Assembly: GCA_040429635.1 (NCBI GenBank)
Contig: CP158972.1
Location: forward strand, 1,870,001-1,934,000
Length of the DNA stretch: 64,000 bases
Reading direction: 5' to 3'
DNA from: Tamlana crocina
Lineage (GTDB): Bacteria > Bacteroidota > Bacteroidia > Flavobacteriales > Flavobacteriaceae
The first letter of the stretch is position 1. Each line of letters starts with the position of its first letter. Shown piece after piece: positions 27,453-37,140 of this stretch. Below the pieces are notes generated by a model. That model had not been told where the DNA came from, ran no database searches, and was given only the letters and a program-made list of their open reading frames with translations. Made by a program: the position numbers and the translations under genes.

Positions 27453-27471
27453 TTTAGAACTTCTTTAGAAT
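27453..27471 (+). promoter_or_regulatory. Candidate response-regulator box before the fourth RND operon
   Basis: CTTTAGAA is repeated exactly at 27453-27460 and 27464-27471, an 11-bp period, 40 bp before the start codon. The period equals one helix turn, as in direct-repeat sites of OmpR/PhoB-type regulators. Confidence 0.6.
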
Positions 27472-27510
27472 TTATACATATTTTTATATTTAAATTGTAA
27501 TCCATTAACA

Positions 27511-28791
27511 TTGAATATAAAAGCGCTATTTCTATTTGTTTTTTTTACGTGTGTTAAGGTTTTTGCTCAAAACGAAACAAACCTTGGTTTTTTTATTAAT
27601 CAGGCGAAACTAAACGCTCCAATTTTAAAGGAAAACAGTAACCTTCTAAAGATTGGTGAACTTCAAACTAGCATCATTTTTGCACAAAATAAAGCATTTC
27701 AGGTTAATGCCACTTCGGAAGTTTTAGTAGCACCTTACTTTAATAACAACGGTAAGTTTATAGATATTACCACAACACCATCTGCTAATGCTTTTGGGTA
27801 TGATGTAGGTATTACAAATGGTGGTCTGTATTCTGCTCAAATCAATGTGACCAAAAATCTTTTTAATCAAGCAATTACAGATGATTTACTGTTTCAGAAT
27901 AAAATTCAAAATAACACCATCGCGCTTTCGTCAGAAGAAATCGAACATAACATTATTAAGAATATTACAGATGCTTATATAGGGGCATACCAATTACAGT
28001 TGCAAGAAGATTTTACCAAAGAAATCCTAAAAGACCTCGAGAAGCGATTACAAGTAGTAGAATTATTAGTGAAGCGTGCTGTTTTAATGGAAAGTGATTA
28101 TTTGCTGTTGCAATTGGATATTGAAGGGAAAAAATTAGAGCTAGAACAAGTACAAAATAACCTTGAAGCTGCAATTATCCAATTATATAGCTTAAGCGGA
28201 ACACCAATTGGAACTATTGAAAACTTGGAAGCACCTAGTTTTAATAGTGCTTCAAAACCTTCCCAGTTTTTTTATGAGAAAAAATTCGAGAATGACAGTC
28301 TACAAATCGTAGCCAATCAAAAGGTTTTTGAAAATCAATACAAACCACAGGTTACAGCTTATGCCAACACCGGTTTAAATGCTGTTGAAACTCCCAATAT
28401 CTACAGAAGATTTGGCGCAAGTGCTGGACTACGGTTAACAATTCCTATTTATGACGGGAAGCAACGCAAATACAACGCGCAGCAAAGCCTTTTAAAAGAA
28501 GAAAGTTTAGAGTTTTATAGAGAAAACGCTAAAATACAGTTGGATAACAATCTTAAAAGTATTGAACAACAAATACGGGCATTGAATAATAATATGATGC
28601 TACTTGACAAACAACTCAAAACACAACAAAACGTGTTAGAAATCTATAAAGGCAAATTGGTTCAAGGTCAAGTTTCTATTGTTGATTATCTCAATGTGAT
28701 TCAAAACTACAAGCTTAATAGTTACACGAAACTACAAATGCAAACCAACTACTGGTTATTACAAAGCCAGTATAATTTTATAAACTGGTAG
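27511..28791 (+). CDS. TolC-family outer-membrane factor (fourth RND system)
   Basis: Read from a TTG at 27511, because no ATG precedes the signal peptide in this frame; residues 1-19 end in KVFAQ. The 426-residue protein has the outer-membrane-factor fold, with a Gly/Asn-rich strand region near 80-100 and the second-repeat motif YKPQVTAYANTGLN around 274-287. It is the first gene of an operon with an adaptor (2 bp downstream) and an RND pump. A pair of CTTTAGAA repeats stands just upstream, so it is a candidate target of the two-component system encoded at 37565. Substrate unknown. Confidence 0.8.
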   Translation: MNIKALFLFVFFTCVKVFAQNETNLGFFINQAKLNAPILKENSNLLKIGELQTSIIFAQNKAFQVNATSEVLVAPYFNNNGKFIDITTTPSANAFGYDVGITNGGLYSAQINVTKNLFNQAITDDLLFQNKIQNNTIALSSEEIEHNIIKNITDAYIGAYQLQLQEDFTKEILKDLEKRLQVVELLVKRAVLMESDYLLLQLDIEGKKLELEQVQNNLEAAIIQLYSLSGTPIGTIENLEAPSFNSASKPSQFFYEKKFENDSLQIVANQKVFENQYKPQVTAYANTGLNAVETPNIYRRFGASAGLRLTIPIYDGKQRKYNAQQSLLKEESLEFYRENAKIQLDNNLKSIEQQIRALNNNMMLLDKQLKTQQNVLEIYKGKLVQGQVSIVDYLNVIQNYKLNSYTKLQMQTNYWLLQSQYNFINW

Positions 28792-28793
28792 CG

Positions 28794-29711
28794 ATGACAC
28801 AAAAAATACACTTTTACCTATTAGCGGTTTGTATGTTTTCTCTTGGATCGTGCAATAAAAAAACAGCAACTACAACCGATAAAAAAGCACCAATAACTGT
28901 TTCGGTAGTCGCCGTTCAGCAAAATGACATTAAAGAATACCTAACGTTTAATGGCGTTACCCAATATCAAAAAAAAGAAAATATCCGTTCTAATGTGACT
29001 GGTTATATTTCTTGGATGAAATATAAGATTGGTGATAACATTCACAATGGGCAAACCTTTGCGTCGGTGAGAACCAAAGAGCAAGATGCTTTAAAGGAAG
29101 CGGTTAAGATTGACAGTTCTCTAGGTAAATTTATTAGTCCAATAACCATACGGAGTAATGCTACAGGCATCATTAACACATTAAATATAACCACCAATGA
29201 CTATGTAGCTGAAGGCGATATTTTGGCAACTGTAGTACAACCAAAATCCTTGACCGTGCAAGTTAATGTGCCGTATGAGTATGAAGATTATGTGGATATA
29301 GGTACCAATTGCGAAATTCTGCTTCAGAATGAGGAAACCATAACCGCTAAAATTACAGGAAAACTACCGACTATTGATCCTTTAGCGCAATCACAAAGTT
29401 TTTTAATTGCGTTGCCAGATGAGGATTTGCCAGAAAACCTGAATGTACAAGTTAAAACTATTTATAGAGAAGTTAAAACGGCTATATGTATTCCTAAAAC
29501 TGCCTTACAAACTAATGAATTGCTAACAGAGTATTGGGTAATGAAAGTGTTTAACGATTCACTTGCCATAAAGCAAAAAGTTAAGCCACAACTTAAAAAT
29601 GATTCGTTAGTGCAGATACAATCCAATACTTTAAAGATTGGTGATTTAGTCATCACGGAAGGTGCGTATCAAATGCAGGATTCAACTATTGTAAGCTTTA
29701 AAAAACAATGA
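28794..29711 (+). CDS. RND efflux periplasmic adaptor (short type)
   Basis: The 305-residue lipoprotein adaptor has a lipobox at SLGSC (Cys20). It lacks a long helical hairpin: between the lipoyl half at about 55-85 (IRSNVTGYISWMKYKIGDNI) and the second half at about 115-150 there are only some 25 residues. The adaptor should therefore be compact. A beta-barrel and a membrane-proximal segment ending TEGAYQMQD follow. The stop overlaps the pump start by 4 bp (ATGA), so the two are translationally coupled. Short-hairpin adaptors occur in Bacteroidota, but the partner geometry here is not known. Confidence 0.8.
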   Translation: MTQKIHFYLLAVCMFSLGSCNKKTATTTDKKAPITVSVVAVQQNDIKEYLTFNGVTQYQKKENIRSNVTGYISWMKYKIGDNIHNGQTFASVRTKEQDALKEAVKIDSSLGKFISPITIRSNATGIINTLNITTNDYVAEGDILATVVQPKSLTVQVNVPYEYEDYVDIGTNCEILLQNEETITAKITGKLPTIDPLAQSQSFLIALPDEDLPENLNVQVKTIYREVKTAICIPKTALQTNELLTEYWVMKVFNDSLAIKQKVKPQLKNDSLVQIQSNTLKIGDLVITEGAYQMQDSTIVSFKKQ

Positions 29712-32707
29712 AAAAACTGCATTCCAATTATAAGTTTCCGCTTCTTGCCATTGGTATCATTATACTTTTAGGTGGAATTTTTAGCTATCAAAATTTAAAA
29801 ACAGGCTTATTTCCAGATATTACGTTTCCGAAGATTAAGGTCATTGCAGATGCGGGACAGCAACCTGTAGATAAAATGATGACTACGGTAACTATTCCAT
29901 TAGAGAATATCATTCGTCGTACTGAAGGCTTGCAATACATACGCAGCACAACATCCCGTGGCAGTTGTGAAATTTCAGTATTTTTGGATTGGAGCACTGA
30001 TATTGATGTTGCCAAATCACAGATAGAATCCTTTATCAATCAATCGCAGGGAAGCATTCTTCCCAATACCGTGTTTTCGGTAGAAAAAATGAACCCGTCT
30101 ATCTTACCAGTAATGGGCTATTCGTTGGAAGGCGATGGGTTTTCACAAGTTGATTTAAAAAAAATCGCCAAATACCAGATTAAACCTTATCTCGCAGCAA
30201 CCAAAGGCGTGTCTGATATTGCCGTTATTGGTGGCAAGGACAAAGAGTTTCAGGTGATTTTAAGACCAGACATCATTACATCTTTGGGTATTTCCATAGC
30301 TACGATTCAGAATGCCATTGTCAATTCAAATGTATTGCAATCCAATGGGTACATCACAGATTTTAATAGAATGTACCTAACCCTTACGGATAACGCTGTG
30401 GATGATATTGAGGACTTACAGAATTTAGTTATCATCAACAGTCCCAATCGATTGATTCGATTAAAGGATGTGGCTATGGTTGAAGTCAACGAGGTAAAGG
30501 AATATGTAAAAATATTGGCCAATGGTAAAAATGTGCCCATCATAGCTATTATAAAACAGCCCAATGCCAACCTTATTGAAGTCAATAAAAACATCGAACA
30601 AAAAGTTGCCGAACTTTCCACTATATTTCCAAAAGGTGTTGTGTTAAAACCCTATTACAAGCAAGCCGATTTTGTAACCACCAGTATTGCGAGTATTAAA
30701 GATGTTCTTTGGATTGGATTGGCATTAGCCCTTTTGGTGGTGATTTTGTTTCTGCGTTCATTCTCGGCGAGTTTGGTGGTGCTCTTTACCATTCCGGTAT
30801 CCTTATCCTTAACATTGATTGTGCTGGATGCCATTGGCTACACCTTCAACATTATGACTCTTGGTGCTATTGCCGCTGCCATAGGATTGATGATTGATGA
30901 TGTGGTCATTATCATTGAGCAAATTCATAAAATACGGGAAGAACACCCAAAAGAAAAAATGGATTGGGTGGCCCACGAAGCTATTACCCACTTATTGCCG
31001 GCAATGATAGGCTCCTCATTAAGTACCTTGGTTATTTTTATTCCCTTTGTGTTAATGACAGGTGTCGCCGGAGCGTATTTTAAGGTGATGGCTTTTAGTA
31101 TGATTATAGCGCTGGCGGCTTCGTTTTTGGTGACTTGGTTGTTAGTACCTGTACTATCTATTGTCTTCATAAAGAATAAAGAAATAAAAAACAAAAATCA
31201 ACCCAAAACCAAATGGATTCATAATATATTGGGAAAACCCATTATCGGGATTGCATTTTTATTGGTTTGTGTGGGAATACTTGTGCTGTTTCCGTCCAAA
31301 TTGCCTTCCGGGTTTTTACCGGAAATGGATGAGGGTAGTATCGTATTGGATTTTAATAGTCCTTCAGGAACCACTTTAGAGGAAACCGACAGGATGCTTC
31401 AAATTGTAAATGGGGTTTTGGATACACAACCTGAAGTGGAAGCCTATTCAGCTCGATTAGGAACGCAAATGGGCTTTTTTATTACCGAACCCAACCGAGG
31501 CGATTATCTAATTAAACTGAAGGATAAACGCAACAAAACTACTACTCAAGTTTCGGACGAAATCAGAAAACGTGTTGAAGAAAAAGTACCACAACTAACC
31601 ATAGATTTTGGTCAGGTGATTGGTGATATGTTAGGCGATTTAATGAGTTCGGTACAACCTATAGAAATTAAGGTTTTCGGGACTAATATCGGCACTTTAG
31701 AAAGCCTGTCACAAGAAATAGCAAAACAGGTTGAAATCGTACAGGGAACAGCTGATGTCAATGATGGTATTATTGTCGCAGGTCCAAGTTTATCTATAGT
31801 GCCCAATGTTCCCAAACTAGCTCAATTAGGGATGACTGTGGCCGATTTTCAATTGCAATTACAGACGCAAGTAGAAGGAACGGTGGTAAGCTCAATGATT
31901 GACAAAGAGCAAATGGTAGATATACGTCTTATTTATCCTGATGCACTTAAAACATCTGTATCTGATATTAGAAATACAGCTATTTTATTGCCAAATGGTT
32001 CAAGCGTGCCTATCAATCAAGTGGCAAATATTGAAATGGACAAAGGTGTTGCGGAAATTAATCGTGAAAATCAAAAATCGATGGGTGTGATTACCGCACG
32101 ACTCAACAATCGTGATTTAGGTTCTACCTTAAAGGATATTCAAAGCCACCTAACAAAAAACCTATCGCTTCCGGCTGGTTATATTATTGAGTATGGAGGT
32201 GCTTATCAAGAACAACAAAAGGCGTTTAAGGAATTAATGATGATTTTAATTTCGGCGATATTACTGGTTTTTGTGGTTATTCTGTTTTTATTTAGAAAGC
32301 TTAAAATAGCATTCGCCATTATTGTAATTGCCGTATTGGGTGTGGCAGGAAGTTTATTAAGTCTGTACTTAACAGGAACACCACTAAACGTAGGGAGTTA
32401 TACCGGAATTATAATGATTGTCGGCATCATTGGAGAAAACTCGATTTTTACCTACAGACAGTACCAAGAAAGTGATACTTCTTTGTCTCATATTGAAAAA
32501 ATTGAATATTCTATTGCAGCTCGTTTACGCCCAAAATTGATGACAGCATTAGCTGCAATAATGGCACTAACACCCTTGGCTTTGGGTATTGGTGCAGGTG
32601 CACAATTGCATCAACCGTTGGCTATTGCTGTAATAGGTGGATTGTTTTTTGCTTTACCGTTATTATTGATCGTACTGCCTACAATTATGAAAATATTAAA
32701 GGAATAG
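29708..32707 (+). CDS. RND efflux pump (fourth system)
   Basis: The 999-residue pump has all the family landmarks: a first helix (about 12-29) followed by TGLFPDITFPKIKVIADA, the relay motif AIGLMIDDVVIIIEQ near residue 395-410, the FLPEMDEGSIVLDFNSP segment near 535-550, and a last helix block with VGIIGENSIFTYRQY. Sequence around the relay is neither classic HAE1 nor DFG-type HME. It works with the adaptor and TolC protein encoded upstream. This third intact plus-strand RND operon appears to be regulated with the envelope-lipid genes rather than with the metal genes, judging by its upstream repeats. Substrate open. Confidence 0.85.
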   Translation: MKKLHSNYKFPLLAIGIIILLGGIFSYQNLKTGLFPDITFPKIKVIADAGQQPVDKMMTTVTIPLENIIRRTEGLQYIRSTTSRGSCEISVFLDWSTDIDVAKSQIESFINQSQGSILPNTVFSVEKMNPSILPVMGYSLEGDGFSQVDLKKIAKYQIKPYLAATKGVSDIAVIGGKDKEFQVILRPDIITSLGISIATIQNAIVNSNVLQSNGYITDFNRMYLTLTDNAVDDIEDLQNLVIINSPNRLIRLKDVAMVEVNEVKEYVKILANGKNVPIIAIIKQPNANLIEVNKNIEQKVAELSTIFPKGVVLKPYYKQADFVTTSIASIKDVLWIGLALALLVVILFLRSFSASLVVLFTIPVSLSLTLIVLDAIGYTFNIMTLGAIAAAIGLMIDDVVIIIEQIHKIREEHPKEKMDWVAHEAITHLLPAMIGSSLSTLVIFIPFVLMTGVAGAYFKVMAFSMIIALAASFLVTWLLVPVLSIVFIKNKEIKNKNQPKTKWIHNILGKPIIGIAFLLVCVGILVLFPSKLPSGFLPEMDEGSIVLDFNSPSGTTLEETDRMLQIVNGVLDTQPEVEAYSARLGTQMGFFITEPNRGDYLIKLKDKRNKTTTQVSDEIRKRVEEKVPQLTIDFGQVIGDMLGDLMSSVQPIEIKVFGTNIGTLESLSQEIAKQVEIVQGTADVNDGIIVAGPSLSIVPNVPKLAQLGMTVADFQLQLQTQVEGTVVSSMIDKEQMVDIRLIYPDALKTSVSDIRNTAILLPNGSSVPINQVANIEMDKGVAEINRENQKSMGVITARLNNRDLGSTLKDIQSHLTKNLSLPAGYIIEYGGAYQEQQKAFKELMMILISAILLVFVVILFLFRKLKIAFAIIVIAVLGVAGSLLSLYLTGTPLNVGSYTGIIMIVGIIGENSIFTYRQYQESDTSLSHIEKIEYSIAARLRPKLMTALAAIMALTPLALGIGAGAQLHQPLAIAVIGGLFFALPLLLIVLPTIMKILKE

Positions 32708-32814
32708 ACCAAAGGAGTGATAAATTAGTGGTTTTTGTAAATTGTTCTGTTATATACATAACTTATAACATACATTTAGAGTAAATTACAAAACAACAAT
32801 TAAAAAAATAAAAC

Positions 32815-34116
32815 ATGTATACGGCCATAATTGTCATGTTTGTGTTAGGCTATTTAGCTATTGCACTTGAACACTATATTCGTATAAACAAAACAGCAAC
32901 AGCTTTACTCTTAGGTGTGGTATGTTGGACACTTTTAGTTTTTGGAAGTTATAGTATTTTTCCAAATATGGGAAGTACTGAGCCAGGAGATTTTCTTACA
33001 GAGGCACTTTTAGGACATATAGGTGAAATTTCGGAAATCCTTTTCTTTCTGTTGGGGGCTATGACTATAGTGGAACTGATGGATGCCCATCAAGGTTTTA
33101 GTATTATTACGGATAAAATCAAAATGAAAAAGAAAAGTCATTTACTATGGGCATTAGCAATGATCACTTTTTTCCTTTCCGCATTATTAGATAACCTAAC
33201 AACATCTATCGTAATGGCTGCCGTTTTGAAGAAAATAATTAAAAATAAGGATGATTTATGGCTTTTTGCTTCGATGATGATAATTTCAGCCAATGCAGGA
33301 GGAGCTTGGTCTCCCATAGGAGATGTAACTACTATTATGTTATGGATAGGGGGGCAAATAACTGCGGGTAATATAATCAGCCAAATTTTTCTGCCAAGTT
33401 TGGTGGCAGCTTTGGTGCCATTAATTATTTTCAGTTTTTGGTTAAAAGGAACAATTCAAAAGGAAATCAAAAATACGAAACATACAGAAATACACGGGGT
33501 TAGTGATTTTGAAAAGTATATTGTGTTTTTTACAGGAATAGCTGTGCTGCTTTTTGTGCCTGTTTTTAAAACAATAACCCACTTGCCACCGTTTATGGGG
33601 GTATTATTTGGATTAAGTATTGTTTGGATTTTAACAGAAATTATTCATAAAAAGAAAGAAGAAGAACATAGAAAGGCTTTGTCCATTACCAGTATTATCC
33701 AACGAATTGATACACCTAGCATATTGTTTTTCCTGGGGATTTTGATGGCCGTAGCAGCGCTACAGACAGGAGGGCATTTGACCGAACTCTCAGGAATGTT
33801 AGATGCTAATTTTAAAAGTATATATGTTATCAATGGTTTAATAGGTATTTTATCTTCTATAATAGACAATGTGCCTATGGTAGCAGGGGCAATGGGTATG
33901 TACTCAACCGACGTTTACCAAATTGATAGCGAATTTTGGGAGTTATTGGCTTATTGTGCTGGTACTGGAGGGAGTATTTTAATCATAGGTTCGGCTGCTG
34001 GTGTCGCTATAATGGGAATTTTCAAAATTGATTTTATCTGGTATCTTAAACGAATCTCTTTAGTAGCGTTTTTAGGTTATATATTCGGAATATTAACATT
34101 TATGGTTTTGAATTAA
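32815..34116 (+). CDS. nhaD: NhaD-type sodium:proton antiporter
   Basis: The 433-residue membrane protein has about 11-12 predicted helices and the ion-transporter-superfamily hallmarks SALLDNLTTSIVM (near 122-134) and GGAWSPIGDVTTIMLW (near 162-177). A second repeat contains SIIDNVPMVAGAMGM. These motifs are characteristic of NhaD, which exchanges Na+ or Li+ for H+. It stands 108 bp after the RND operon with its own upstream space and may be a separate unit. A role in salt or pH balance, or in supporting proton-driven efflux, is inference. Confidence 0.85.
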   Translation: MYTAIIVMFVLGYLAIALEHYIRINKTATALLLGVVCWTLLVFGSYSIFPNMGSTEPGDFLTEALLGHIGEISEILFFLLGAMTIVELMDAHQGFSIITDKIKMKKKSHLLWALAMITFFLSALLDNLTTSIVMAAVLKKIIKNKDDLWLFASMMIISANAGGAWSPIGDVTTIMLWIGGQITAGNIISQIFLPSLVAALVPLIIFSFWLKGTIQKEIKNTKHTEIHGVSDFEKYIVFFTGIAVLLFVPVFKTITHLPPFMGVLFGLSIVWILTEIIHKKKEEEHRKALSITSIIQRIDTPSILFFLGILMAVAALQTGGHLTELSGMLDANFKSIYVINGLIGILSSIIDNVPMVAGAMGMYSTDVYQIDSEFWELLAYCAGTGGSILIIGSAAGVAIMGIFKIDFIWYLKRISLVAFLGYIFGILTFMVLN

Positions 34117-34149
34117 TGTGGGTAATATTAAAAATATAACAAGAAAAAA

Positions 34150-34915
34150 GAAGGGGTAAATAGGTATAGCACTATTTGATGGTGGAGCAAGAGGGGCAGC
34201 CCATATTGGGGTTTTAAAGGCTTTAAATGATAATGGCATATTCCCAAATCGAATATCAGGAACCAGTCAGTGCCGGTAGCATAATTGGCGTATTGTACTA
34301 TGCGGACTATAGTCCACAAGAAATTTTGGAGCTTTGTCACCAGAAAGCGTTTTTGAAAATTTTCAAAATTGATTTTTTGAATAAAGGTCCAACTGAACTT
34401 ACTTACCTGAAAGCATTCTTAAAAGAACACTTTAAAAGTGACGATTTTAAGAGTTTAACGCTGCCTTTACATGTTTGCATATCCAAATAAATACAGGTCA
34501 GTTGATTATATCGGAAAGGGATTTAATTAAAGTGCTGGCAGCTTTTTGTGCTTTGCCGCTATTGTTTAAACAGGTAAAAATAAATGGCTTTACCTATGTT
34601 GACGAGGGATTACTTAATAATTTGGCAGTTGAGCCACTTTTTAAGAACGGTGAAAAAGTTATAGGGGTTAGTGTCTGCCCTCATTAAATATTAAAAAGTG
34701 ATAAAAGGCATTGAAAGCATAGCTGAGAGGTGTTTACAGGTTGTTATTTGGAGCTCCATAGAGCAGCGTTTAAATCAATGTAATATAGCATTGGAGATTG
34801 AAAAGTCATTTCATTATGGTTTATTTGACGCTAAGAAATCTGATGAACTCTATGAAATCGGTTATCAAACAACAACAACAAATAAAATAGAAAGCATAAA
34901 AGAAAAATTAAAATG
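34150..34915 (+). pseudogene. Decayed patatin-like phospholipase
   Basis: Three reading frames in sequence together give one patatin domain. The first part reads [18 protein letters not shown] and NRISGTS. A 4-bp duplication (CAGTCAGT at 34264-34271) then breaks the frame exactly inside the nucleophile motif GTSAGS. The second piece runs to a TAA in the HVCISK region near 34490. The third holds GFTYVDEGLLNNLAVEP, where the usual Asp-Gly of the dyad is Asp-Glu, and ends near 34684. The rest is readable up to about 34915. No intact start codon precedes the first part, and the GGG of the oxyanion motif is FDGG. The gene is clearly dead. Confidence 0.8.
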
Positions 34916-35081
34916 AACATTAAAGTAATAGGTTATGAAACGTGTTATTTAAAATGTACATTGAAAAAAACCTAAGGTTATAATGCGAACGACGAAGGCA
35001 TGACTATAGTGTAAGTCTTAACTAACCTTTTTTTAGGAGGTTACAACTTTTAAAATGACCTCTCAAATCACCAAATAGACC

Positions 35082-35342
35082 TTAAAGTTTAAAAATACTC
35101 TTGGGAACAACATGGAACCCCGTCTTTTTAACCATATTTTCAATTTGTTCAACTCTAATAAGTTTAGTTGTATGTATGGTGAATTCTCTGGGGTAAACAT
35201 CTTTGTTAAGGATAACATCCTTGATACCATCAATCTGTAATAAGACTTTTTCAATCTTTAACAAGTCGGACATTTCTTTGGCATCTGTGCCAAATATTTT
35301 GCCATGATTTCCCGGGATGACATTTTCTGATAATAGGCTCAT
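35082..35342 (-). CDS. HMA-like small protein lacking the CxxC metal motif
   Basis: The 86-residue protein has a C-terminal 60 residues that fit an HMA-type beta-alpha-beta-beta-alpha-beta fold (VLLQIDGIKDVILN, then PREFTIHT and IENMVKKTGFHVVP). There is no CxxC, so it cannot bind metal in the usual way. It starts 11 bp downstream of the APC permease on the same strand and is probably co-transcribed. It may serve as a protein-protein or nucleotide-binding module rather than a metallochaperone. Domain resemblance is by pattern only. Confidence 0.6.
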   Translation of the reverse strand: MSLLSENVIPGNHGKIFGTDAKEMSDLLKIEKVLLQIDGIKDVILNKDVYPREFTIHTTKLIRVEQIENMVKKTGFHVVPKSIFKL

Positions 35343-35353
35343 AGTTTATTGTT

Positions 35354-37084
35354 TTAAATAATTAATCTTACCTCACCCAGTTCTTCAATTTTATATGAAA
35401 ATTTATGTCCGGGTGAAGCTATAAACATAAAATTTGTAGGGATTTCCCAACGTTTGGATAGTTCCTTAATTTTTTCAGGTCCAAAAACGCCAGGTTCTAT
35501 AATAAATTCAACATTTATCAATGGATACGCTCTATCCAGTGTTTCTATATCTTTTTTAAGATTTGGGGCAATAGTTTCGTCTTTATCTAAAACAGTTACA
35601 ATCTTTACGTTTTTAGTGGATTCATTTTCAGTAATGTACAAGAGTACTTTGTTCAGGATGGAAATATCATCGTGATTGGTAAAATAGACGAATTGTTGCT
35701 TGTTTATAGTATTAAGTGCTTTTTTAATAGATTTGTTCAATCTAACAAAAAGTGCATTTTTTTCTGGGAACAAATAATCTAGAACGTTCAGAAAAACTTT
35801 AAAAATTGATGTGCGATAGAGCATAAAAAACACCACAGCTAATGTTGGGATAAGGTATTCCATAAAAATTGCTAAATATTGAGGGTTCAATATCACATTG
35901 CCAACAATAGCAGCTGCAACGGAAGTCACACCAATAAAAAGACCTACCCAACTTGATTTTTCCGGTCTCGGTAACCGCGAACGATTGATTTTCAGTAATA
36001 GATTTCCAATGCCAAACAAAATCATAACCGACAAAAATGCAATAGTATAAACACCAGCTAATTTGGCTAAATCGCCTTGTGTAATCAATAAAATAGAAAC
36101 GCAAAGCCCAAAAAATAAGATGAAGATTAGGTAATTACTTCCTTTTCTTGTTTTCTTCAAGAGCACATTTGGCAGTATTCTATCTAAAGCCATACGTTTC
36201 ATTAAACCTCCAACACCAACAAATGAAGTAAGCACTGCTCCACTTAAAACCAGTGCAGCGTCTATACCAATTAGTAATGACAACCAATTTCCGCTAGCTG
36301 TTTTCCCCATTATAGATAATAGTGCATCTTGGTTGTCTACAACGGTAGAAATAGGTATAATGCTTAGTGCTAAAAAAGCAATAAGTGGGTTAAAAACAGT
36401 AACCACTATCCACATATTGCGCAAGGTTTTCGGAAAGACACCTTTTTGCTGTTCTTCCACATAATTAGCTGAACTTTCAAAGCCACTAATGCCCAACATT
36501 GCAGCCGAAAAACCTAAAAATAAAGCAGTAATAATACTGGTTTTTAATGGTGCTTTAAAATTGGAAAGTAGGGTTTCAGTGCCGTTTTCAAACAAGAATA
36601 GGATGCAGAAACCGCAAAGTAACGTCAAAGAAACTAAATGAAATAAAAAAATCCCAATCGCTACTTTAGACGATTCGCCGATACCTAAAATAACCAACCC
36701 CATAAACAGTAGAAGCAGCCCTATGGTAACGGGAATAATAGGAATGCCATTCCAAATACTATGTGCATATTTTACAGCTTCACTTGCAGAAATCACCGCA
36801 GTTGCCATATATGATAGTACCGTTAACGACGCCGCCAAAGAAGCTGTAGATTTTTTTGTTGTATTTAATAGGGCATTATAAGCACCACCGTTAAGAGGCA
36901 GTGCACCTACTACTTCCCCATAAATTTTTCTAAAGAAAAACAGTACAGCCCCAACTACCAATAACGAAATCCAAGCATATTGCCCGGCATAAACAATGGC
37001 AAGTGCAGAAACATATAAACATGAGGAACTAATATCATTGCCACAAATAGCTGTCGCTTCCAGTTGATTGAGTTTTTTCGCCAT
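35354..37084 (-). CDS. APC-superfamily permease with a C-terminal soluble domain
   Basis: The 576-residue protein has about 12 membrane helices in residues 15-420, with ATAICGNDISSSCLYVSAL and PLNGGAYNALLN in the first helices, typical of amino acid-polyamine-organocation transporters. After the last helix (about 400-420), some 150 residues form an alpha/beta domain (KQQFVYFTNHDD, VKIVTVLDKDETIAP, EFIIEPGVFGPEKI) that resembles a universal-stress-like fold. An HMA-like gene follows directly. Two CTTCAAA/CTTAAGA repeats 11 bp apart lie just upstream, as in other genes here. Substrate unknown. Confidence 0.8.
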   Translation of the reverse strand: MAKKLNQLEATAICGNDISSSCLYVSALAIVYAGQYAWISLLVVGAVLFFFRKIYGEVVGALPLNGGAYNALLNTTKKSTASLAASLTVLSYMATAVISASEAVKYAHSIWNGIPIIPVTIGLLLLFMGLVILGIGESSKVAIGIFLFHLVSLTLLCGFCILFLFENGTETLLSNFKAPLKTSIITALFLGFSAAMLGISGFESSANYVEEQQKGVFPKTLRNMWIVVTVFNPLIAFLALSIIPISTVVDNQDALLSIMGKTASGNWLSLLIGIDAALVLSGAVLTSFVGVGGLMKRMALDRILPNVLLKKTRKGSNYLIFILFFGLCVSILLITQGDLAKLAGVYTIAFLSVMILFGIGNLLLKINRSRLPRPEKSSWVGLFIGVTSVAAAIVGNVILNPQYLAIFMEYLIPTLAVVFFMLYRTSIFKVFLNVLDYLFPEKNALFVRLNKSIKKALNTINKQQFVYFTNHDDISILNKVLLYITENESTKNVKIVTVLDKDETIAPNLKKDIETLDRAYPLINVEFIIEPGVFGPEKIKELSKRWEIPTNFMFIASPGHKFSYKIEELGEVRLII

Positions 37085-37105
37085 GATGTAAATTTACTAA
37101 AGAAA

Positions 37106-37123
37106 TCTTAAGTAAATTTGAAG
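37106..37123 (-). promoter_or_regulatory. Candidate response-regulator box before the APC permease
   Basis: On the minus strand CTTCAAA starts at 37123 and CTTAAGA at 37112, an 11-bp period. It lies in the divergent gap between the permease and the channel-like gene, about 25-40 bp from the permease start. Confidence 0.45.
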
Positions 37124-37140
37124 TATATAATTGATTTTTC

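Noticed and set aside
32770-32800. Possible CTTTAGA-type box before nhaD
   Set aside because: A single CATTTAGA word with no partner at 11 bp.
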